NCBI GenBank assembly: GCA_002914845.1
Contig: JXTC01000059.1
Location: 95,648-159,647, forward strand
Direction of reading: 5' to 3'
Source: Trema orientale
Lineage: Eukaryota > Streptophyta > Magnoliopsida > Rosales > Cannabaceae
Length of the DNA: 64,000 bases
Both the position numbers and the translations under genes were made by a program. How positions within the stretch are numbered: position 1 is the first letter of the stretch; each line of letters begins with the position of its first letter. The notes beneath the pieces were generated by a model that saw nothing but the letters and a program-made list of their open reading frames with translations, was not told the DNA's origin and did not search any database. Shown piece by piece: positions 57,851-64,000 of the stretch.

Positions 57851-59269
57851 NTTAGGTAAGAAAACAAAAAGGGTTTAGGAACTGTTACTGTGTGTTATTG
57901 CTGGTATACTTGTTATGCTCGTTTTTTGTAGCTTTATTGTGGACTGTGGATGCCGTGTTAAATTTTGTGTAGTTTGCCTATTTTGGAGTTTGGTGTACTG
58001 TTTGTCTGCCTTATTAAGTGTTATGCTTATGTAGTTACTCCGTGCTGTAGGTAAAGGAAAGAAAAAGGTTGTCTAGTGATGAGCGGACCAGTCAGCGTGC
58101 AATGTACATATAGCCTGACCGTGAGAAAAATGAAAATATTTTGATATTTTCGAAGTTATTTTGTATAATTATGTGGTGAACAAAAGGAGCGTTTGTGAAA
58201 AAGGAGTTAAATGTGGTTGTATTTTTAAGTTGAAAATTTATTAACATCTCAATATTTTTGTTATATAAAATGGATGTGTTTTAAAAAAAAATTAGCTAAC
58301 AGGTTCTAATCGTCCTTGTTATGGGAAATTTTTACAAAATAATATCTTTAGTCATTCTTAACATAGAGGATGTTACAGTTTTTGTTTATTAAAACACTAA
58401 ACTAGAATCTCTATTTAATGAAGATTATAGATACAAGTTAAGCCTAGAGAGAATAGATGTGGACACAAGATATGATCTAGTTTGGCCCAAGCGATTTTTA
58501 TGAAAAAGTGGATTTAAAAGTTTGAATCACAAAAATTGATTTAAACAACTTGAAAGTAAGATTAAAGCAATGTATGAATGTTCAAAAATTGTTTTAAGTG
58601 TTAGAAAAGCTTCTATTTATAGACTTGAATGAAAACTAGCTATTGTAGACCGTTTGACAGACAAAATGTCATTTTCGGTAGACTGAAAGTACATTTCGGT
58701 CGACTGAAAATACTAGCCCTTGAAAGTGTAGTTCTAACAGTCGAATTTGAAAACCTGTTAAAAATTGGACGAAGAATCGGTAGACTGAAAATAGGAATCG
58801 GTCTGCCGAAAATACCAGAGAGCTTGTTTTGATTTTATTTCAAGTCTTTTTCGATTCTTTTCAAAATTATGACTTCTTAAATTAATTTTTATGAAATATG
58901 GATACTATAGAAATTCATAAATCAGTTTAAAAGTTTATGTAAAATAAATTTCAAATTTTAATTGGAGATAAACAAGTTTAACAATATTGGTTTGAAAATT
59001 TCTAATTTTATGAAACATTTGAGTCATTAAGATCATATTATGTGTAAATAAGTATTCAAGTACAAGAACTAAGTGTTTAACCTTTGGTAAACTAAGTCTT
59101 GTATTATTGATATTTGTCTTCAAGCTCTTTTCCATAATCCGTCTTGAATGTCTTGTGATCCTTTCAATTTAGATTGCTGCACACTCAATTAGATTATTAG
59201 TTCTTAATCATATATTTGTTAACTTCAAAACATGAGTATAAGATTGATGATACAAAGCATGAGTCAACA

Positions 59270-60099
59270 CAAAGAACATATTGAGAATCAAGACATAGAA
59301 TCAAAGTACAAGCTACATCATTTCTCTATCATATAACAACTAGTAAAATATAGGAGAATCCAAACATGTTCAATAATCAAGTACAATACAAAATTCAAAT
59401 GAAATTAGGGTGAGAAAGAAGATGACAAAAATTCTTTTGTGGAGGTAGAACTTCAAGCCTTCAATTCTTCAAGCAACTCTCTCAAGCTTCCTCTCCAAAT
59501 TTCAGCTCCAAGCTCCTTCCTCTCTAGGAGTTTTGAGCTCTCTTTATTGTCTTTTCTCTCCAACTTTCCACCCTTGAGATAGAGGCTTAAGGGTGTATTT
59601 AAGGGTCTTCAAGATGACTTAGTCTGGGTGGAATATCAATCATTCGATTAGATGGCATTAAGGGCCGAAATTAGCCCTAGAATCTCACTAAAAATGCGTT
59701 TCCGGATGCGACAGAGTGCCGCGGCACTCCTTGGCAAGCGCCACGGTGCTCAAGGCTCTGGAGAAGTTTCTTTCAGAGAGCGCCGCGGCATTCTCTGACC
59801 AGTGCCGTGGCTCTCCCAGTTCTGGAAAATCAGGACGGCACTGTTCTTCTCGAGAGCACTGTTTCATCGTTTTAGCTCCGTTTTGTGTGATTTTCATTAT
59901 GTTGTGTTTGTATCGGACTCAACTTCAATCTAAAAGGGTTATAATATCCATGTTTGGTGCCAATTCATCTTGACTCTCTTTTATTGATAAGAACTATAAA
60001 AATAAAGTAAAAATACATCAAACCAACAAAAATGCTCGAGAACTTACAACTAATTGAGTTGAGTAATACTTAATTTATGAGTGAATTAATCACTCATCA
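59270..60099 (-). repeat. 5' LTR of the inverted LARD-like element, right part
   Basis: It continues 54411-55041 after the solo LTR and ends ACTCATCA at 60099. It contains a GC-rich segment at 59700-59870 with the 16-bp perfect palindrome GAGTGCCGCGGCACTC at 59714-59729. Confidence 0.88.
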
Positions 60100-61549
60100 C
60101 AAATACTTATTGATCAATTATTTATTGAGTGTGACTTTGATTATGTATTGGTTTCTATGCTTTTCTTCCTATGAGTTGTATACTTTTGGCAAAATAATTT
60201 TCTTGCTTTTCTTTTGTTTATTTGAATAAGTTGTGAGTTTTGTTTAGATGAGATATCTTGTTATTGATGATAAGTATAGTCTACATATTCTTTAGGTCTT
60301 TTGAAATGCAATTCATTGAAATTATTTATGTGCTTAATTTGTATTGGTTAAAGCTAATTCTTAATTCTATATATTTAAGCACCATGAATCATGATCATTG
60401 ATTACTTTGAGCTTTAGAGAACATTTATGTGCATTAGTAGGCTTGATATCTCATGAACTCTAGAATCCATTTGAGTATTACTTGAGGCGAAACTCTAGGT
60501 TAAGTATCATTGAAGAGAGGATCTAGGCATTTCTTTAGATCGTTTGTGCCTTTGAAGCTAACCTAGAAAAATTTCTCACTAGTTACCATTTGAGTCTATT
60601 TGACCTAATTCTTTCTCTACCCACATAAGTTCAACTGATCCATCCAATAAATTTCCTCACCTTTACTTTAGGCATGGTTGCATCGTTGCATAAAATTGAA
60701 GATAGAAAGTTAAAAGTAAGCATGTTGGTTAGAAAGCTGAAAGCAAGCATGTTGGTGGTGTGAAATTCCTCTTCTGGTTTGGTTCTTAAAAAAAAGAATT
60801 TGTGCGAATTGTGTATTACTTTCTATTCTTTTCAATATTGGGGACAATATTGAGTTTGAGTTTGGGGTTAAGGTTTATGTTTCTCTTCTTTTTATCACAA
60901 TCCTTATCATATAAAAAAAATTGAATAAAGGATTGTAATTAGTTAGTCTTTCTGTATATATGCTCGTTGTGGGAATAATTGAAGAAAGAGAATAATGTAA
61001 TGGGTGATTAGTGAATAAAATTTTTTATGAGAATCATACAAGATCCTTGAGTTGTGATGTATTATGCCTAGGGTAATCTGAGCTGGAAACTATCTTTCTT
61101 ATCTACCATTTCACCCTGACCTTACATTACAAGCCATAAAAGACCTTTCGATCTTTTATAACACAATAACCTACATTAGTTGAGAGCAACATAAAAGTGC
61201 TTATGGTAGTTTCAATTTGCATTATCTAGAGAGCATTCATAGTCTACTAAGCACATAAGTGTATCCGGAGTTCATTGGGTTGAGTGAGATTGATTGTGCA
61301 CATACTTACACAAGAATGTCTTGAGTGAGTTGAAGCCGATGCTTGATGTTAAAATTCTTGATACTCTTAATATTTGCATTTTATTTGAACTTGGAATATT
61401 TTCTAACTTCGAAGATACTTGCATGGTAGTTGATTTGATACAAAACTTACACTTTGTTTCTATTCTTGTTTTAATACTTGATTCGTGTTTTTCTTTTTCT
61501 TTGTTTTGTTTTACTTGAGGACAACCAAAGGTTTGAGTTTGGATATATT
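60100..61549 (+). mobile_element. 3' interior of the forward LARD-like element
   Basis: It matches 51754-53215 in reverse complement throughout (for example TTGATCAATTATTT, GAGCACCATG, CTAGAGAGCATTCATAG). Non-coding; the frame 61294-61518 is the counterpart of 51824-52009 and shows no known domain. It resumes the forward element interrupted at 50067. Confidence 0.82.
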
Positions 61550-62178
61550 TGATGAGAGTGTATTTTACTCACAAATTAAGTATTCTCCATTTCAAACAAT
61601 TCTAAGTTCTCAAGTATTTGTATTGTTTTAATATTGTTTTGTGTCTTTGTTGTAGAAAATAAGAAATAAGACAATGCATTTTTAGGTACCGAAATGGAGA
61701 GTTTCAAGGCTCTTTTTTGGGAGTTAGCAAAGCCAATTGAAACATGGTGATTTGTGGGCATTGGAATGCATGAAAATATTTTATAAAAGACTTGAGCAAT
61801 GCAATATTGATTGGTAGCTTTAAGATGCAAAAAAGGGCTCATTGGAGAGTCACAACAAAAAATGTGCTTAGGCACTATTCAGGGGTTCTGCAGTGTTCTA
61901 AATGGAGCATTGAATTTTGGGGACCAGCAAGAGCAGCACCATAGAGCTCTAAATAGAGCACCATAGTGCTTCCCCCCTGAAGAAAATTTTTCAGAAACAT
62001 GGGTATTGAAGTGCTGCTGACCAAATGCCACTGCGCTCGGATAAATCCTACAGGCAGTAAGGCAACTACCGCAGTGCTTGCCTACTCAATTTTAGCTCAT
62101 TTCATGAGCGTTGCAGTGCTCTAAACATAGCGTCGTGGTGCCATCCCGCGTTAGGAGTGGGGTTTTTAGGAGATTTTA
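61550..62178 (+). repeat. Start of the 3' LTR of the forward LARD-like element
   Basis: It begins TGATGAGAGTG, as the other LTRs of the family begin TGATGAGTG on their sense strand. It diverges considerably further in, so it may be a subfamily. It is cut at 62179 by another LTR. Confidence 0.72.
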
Positions 62179-64000
62179 TGTAACACCCCCTAGCTTATCT
62201 ATATAACTATAAACCATAACTTTAGTTTTGTTCAAACAAATGGGCCAATTTAAACTTTTCAAACTCTATAACAAAATTAGTTGTGTGGCATTACTTTCTG
62301 AAAGTGTCTTTACAAAATATACAACTAAAAGGTCCTTATCAGTTTATCTTGCCATCAGCAATAATATTTATAACACATCAAAATATCGAAATACAAAGAA
62401 AGCATCGCCTATAAGTCAAGCTCGTCTACATCTGTATGATCATAGCGACAAGAAAGTCTGCTAGCTAACCAACAACTCTATACATTGTAGGTCTCCTCGC
62501 TTACATTACAGGAACTAAATGAGCTAATGCCTAGTAAGTAAAGATCATGTATACTTGTGAACGTGTTTCATGCAAAAATTTTATTCAAATCGCCATTGTA
62601 CTCTCTTTTATTTATAACTTTTCATTTTGATGCACTTTTCTTAGAAAACATTCTTTATAGGGCCATTGAGTACACTATAAAGTCACGGCAGACGGTAGGT
62701 CGTGCTCACATATGTGGGAAGGAAACAAATGGCCAATGTGAACCATACCTACCTAATGCAGACCGACTAGGTAATGCACCTAATAAATCTCATAATACAA
62801 TGCTCAGTCCCGATAGTCGGTAAGCCATGCCTACCTATGCAAGAAGGATACCTGTACAACCTATACCTATCCAACACAGAAAGATTAAACAATATACTTA
62901 AAATATATCTCGTAAAATAAGTACAATGGTACTACTTTAAATCCAATGCATGGAAAACTTCACTTCTCTGAAAATCAAGCTTAAATGATCATGCCATGCT
63001 TATGTCTTTCATGAACTTAGATCAACTATAGAAATAATACATATTACTATAATACATATAAACATGCAGGAAAACATCTTATATTTACCAGTGTCCTTGT
63101 GATGCAGTTAAAATAAATCTTTACTTACCTTGTGTCCGATAGAAAAGATAGTAAAAAAGGTCAATATTCTCTGTGGCAAGGTGTGTGGAAGACTTGATAT
63201 AAATTACATTACTAAAATGATTACTACAATGTAAAGTGCTTAAAGAAAATAACCACAAGACTTAAATCATAACTTTCACAAAATTAGAAAACCTAATCAC
63301 AAAATGAACCGAAAGCATACAAGTGATATGAGGTACATAGTAGCCAATAACTAGCATTGAATACTAATTAAAATCATCAAAATATGAATGCTAGTTCTTT
63401 AGTACAAAAATGATCCAAAATGGCACAAACTTTCGTAAAAACTAGTCCATTTGCTTCTAAATTGTACCATTTGGTTTTAAAAATATTTGGATAGTACCTC
63501 TCCTATTTTTAGGGCATTCCCACATCCTTTAAATAATGGTTTAAGACCTGCAATGAAAATCGACAAGCTAATTTCCACATATGCATATCAAAGAGGATCA
63601 TTTAGAACAACCTAAGTGCACTTGAATTCCTTTCGATTTAGACAAAGTTTAAGCCCACTTTTACACTTATATATCATCACAACCAGCAAGTAAATAGATG
63701 TAATATACATAAAAGGATCAATATCTTACACATTCCAAGTAAAAAAAAATCAAATTACAAGTGTCGACAACTTATTCCAATAATGAAAATACTTGAATCG
63801 ATAAATAGTAAATTTTAGGGCTTCAGGTCCAATTTTATTTCTCTACTTAAATTCTATACTTTCAGATATATGAGTGAGTTCCTAAGACTTTTATTTATCC
63901 TATAAGAGCTTTGGTTTAAGAGCTACAGTAAGAGAAACCAATTATAAACTCAAAATTCTACATAAACCTTACCTTGACTAGTTTAAGCTTTTGCTAAATC
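62179..64000 (-). repeat. Chromovirus-type LTR running off the window
   Basis: It starts TGTAACACCCCCTAG. Reverse-complement similarity to 40.2-42.8 kb includes GATCATAGCGACAA (about 62437) and CCTTGACTAGTTTAAGC near the window end. The left flank is LARD LTR, not a PBS, so this is a solo or 3' LTR. The right end is outside the window. The frames 62228-62823 are not genes. Confidence 0.72.

Larger units (their letters stand above)
55506..58377 (+). repeat. Chromovirus-type solo LTR (2872 bp) with perfect target duplication
   Basis: It begins TGTAACCCCCC and ends GGATGTTACA. The flanks GTTTT (55501-55505 and 58378-58382) are identical. A CT-rich leader at 56010-56045 gives plus orientation. 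The tips agree with the chromovirus LTR at 37345. It carries two tandem arrays (57050-57136 and 57300-57850). No gene; the open frames at 55703-55927 and 57221-57718 are by-products. Confidence 0.9.
55042..59269 (-). repeat. Solo LTR (about 1.35 kb) inside the LARD LTR, itself interrupted
   Basis: The ends TATTAAC (from TGTTAAC) and GTCAACA form inverted tips. The flanks CAAAA (55037-55041) and CAAAG (59270-59274) are a 5-bp duplication with one change. Its own sequence is 55042-55505 plus 58383-59269. On minus, a stretch with TTTACGAGGTTC/AACTCGACGG near 55235-55265 recalls the transcript start of plant LTRs. No coding. Confidence 0.78.
50068..60099 (-). mobile_element. Inverted second LARD-like element, inserted in the first
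   Basis: LTRs at 50068-51753 and 54411-60099 (the latter interrupted by 55042-59274) bound an interior of 2.66 kb with a PBS next to the right LTR, so it reads right to left. Joining 50067 to 60100 restores the order seen in the interior of this copy (CCAATTTTGAG... then TTATTGATCAATTATTT), so this element sits inside the forward one. The flanks are AAAAT and CAAAT, a possible 5-bp duplication with one change. Confidence 0.85.

Overview
The window is about 64 kb of AT-rich plant nuclear DNA, most likely from a flowering plant and probably a eudicot. The evidence is the set of LTR-retrotransposon lineages (Ty1/copia, Ty3/gypsy Tat/Retand-like, Tekay/Del-like chromovirus, Athila-like), their tRNA-primed binding sites, plant-type LTRs 0.7-2.9 kb long, a tRNA-derived SINE and hAT- and Mutator-type MITEs. 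I recognise no intact host gene, tRNA gene or rRNA gene. Every coding match is a decayed transposable-element protein. One assembly gap of 556 N lies at 7230-7785 and a single N at 57851.

Layout. 1-14.1 kb: a minus-strand Tat-like Ty3/gypsy polyprotein, split by a complete but dead minus-strand Ty1/copia element (1437-10580; LTRs of 1665 and 1666 bp; target duplication CACGC). 14.1-24.1 kb: AT-rich intergenic DNA carrying a SINE with a 13-bp target duplication, several MITEs (one Mutator-like with a perfect 9-bp duplication), short tandem duplications and LTR-like remnants. 24.1-34.6 kb: a second minus-strand Tat-like gypsy element. It has PBS, gag, protease, RT, RNase H and integrase. Opposite in direction, between integrase and 3' LTR, lies a plus-strand intron-containing accessory ORF (PF04195-like N-part, basic NLS-like middle, coiled coil). 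A 1.49 kb solo LTR sits inside its protease. 34.6-42.8 kb: an Athila-like integrase tail, a chromovirus gag with PBS and 2.85 kb LTR, and a second chromovirus-type LTR. 42.8-48.1 kb: an LTR-like region with a 210-bp duplication, a copia gag/LTR fragment, and a truncated second copy of the 1.4-10.6 kb copia family. 48.1-62.2 kb: a large non-autonomous (LARD-like) element whose middle holds a second copy of the same family in opposite orientation. The 5' LTR of that copy holds a solo LTR, which in turn holds another solo LTR, so four layers are nested. 62.2 kb to the end: another chromovirus-type LTR that runs off the window.

Functionally the window is a record of successive insertions, not a pathway. 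The points most worth a second look are (i) the spliced antisense accessory ORF of the gypsy element, (ii) the tandem array at 57.3-57.85 kb, where two alternating hairpins keep one loop while their stems covary, (iii) other arrays of small hairpins in LTRs and in the copia leader, and (iv) the four-layer nest with an inverted insertion of an element into its own relative. I do not see convincing evidence of a wholly new biological system. The strongest candidates are RNA- or DNA-structure arrays in LTRs and the accessory ORF.
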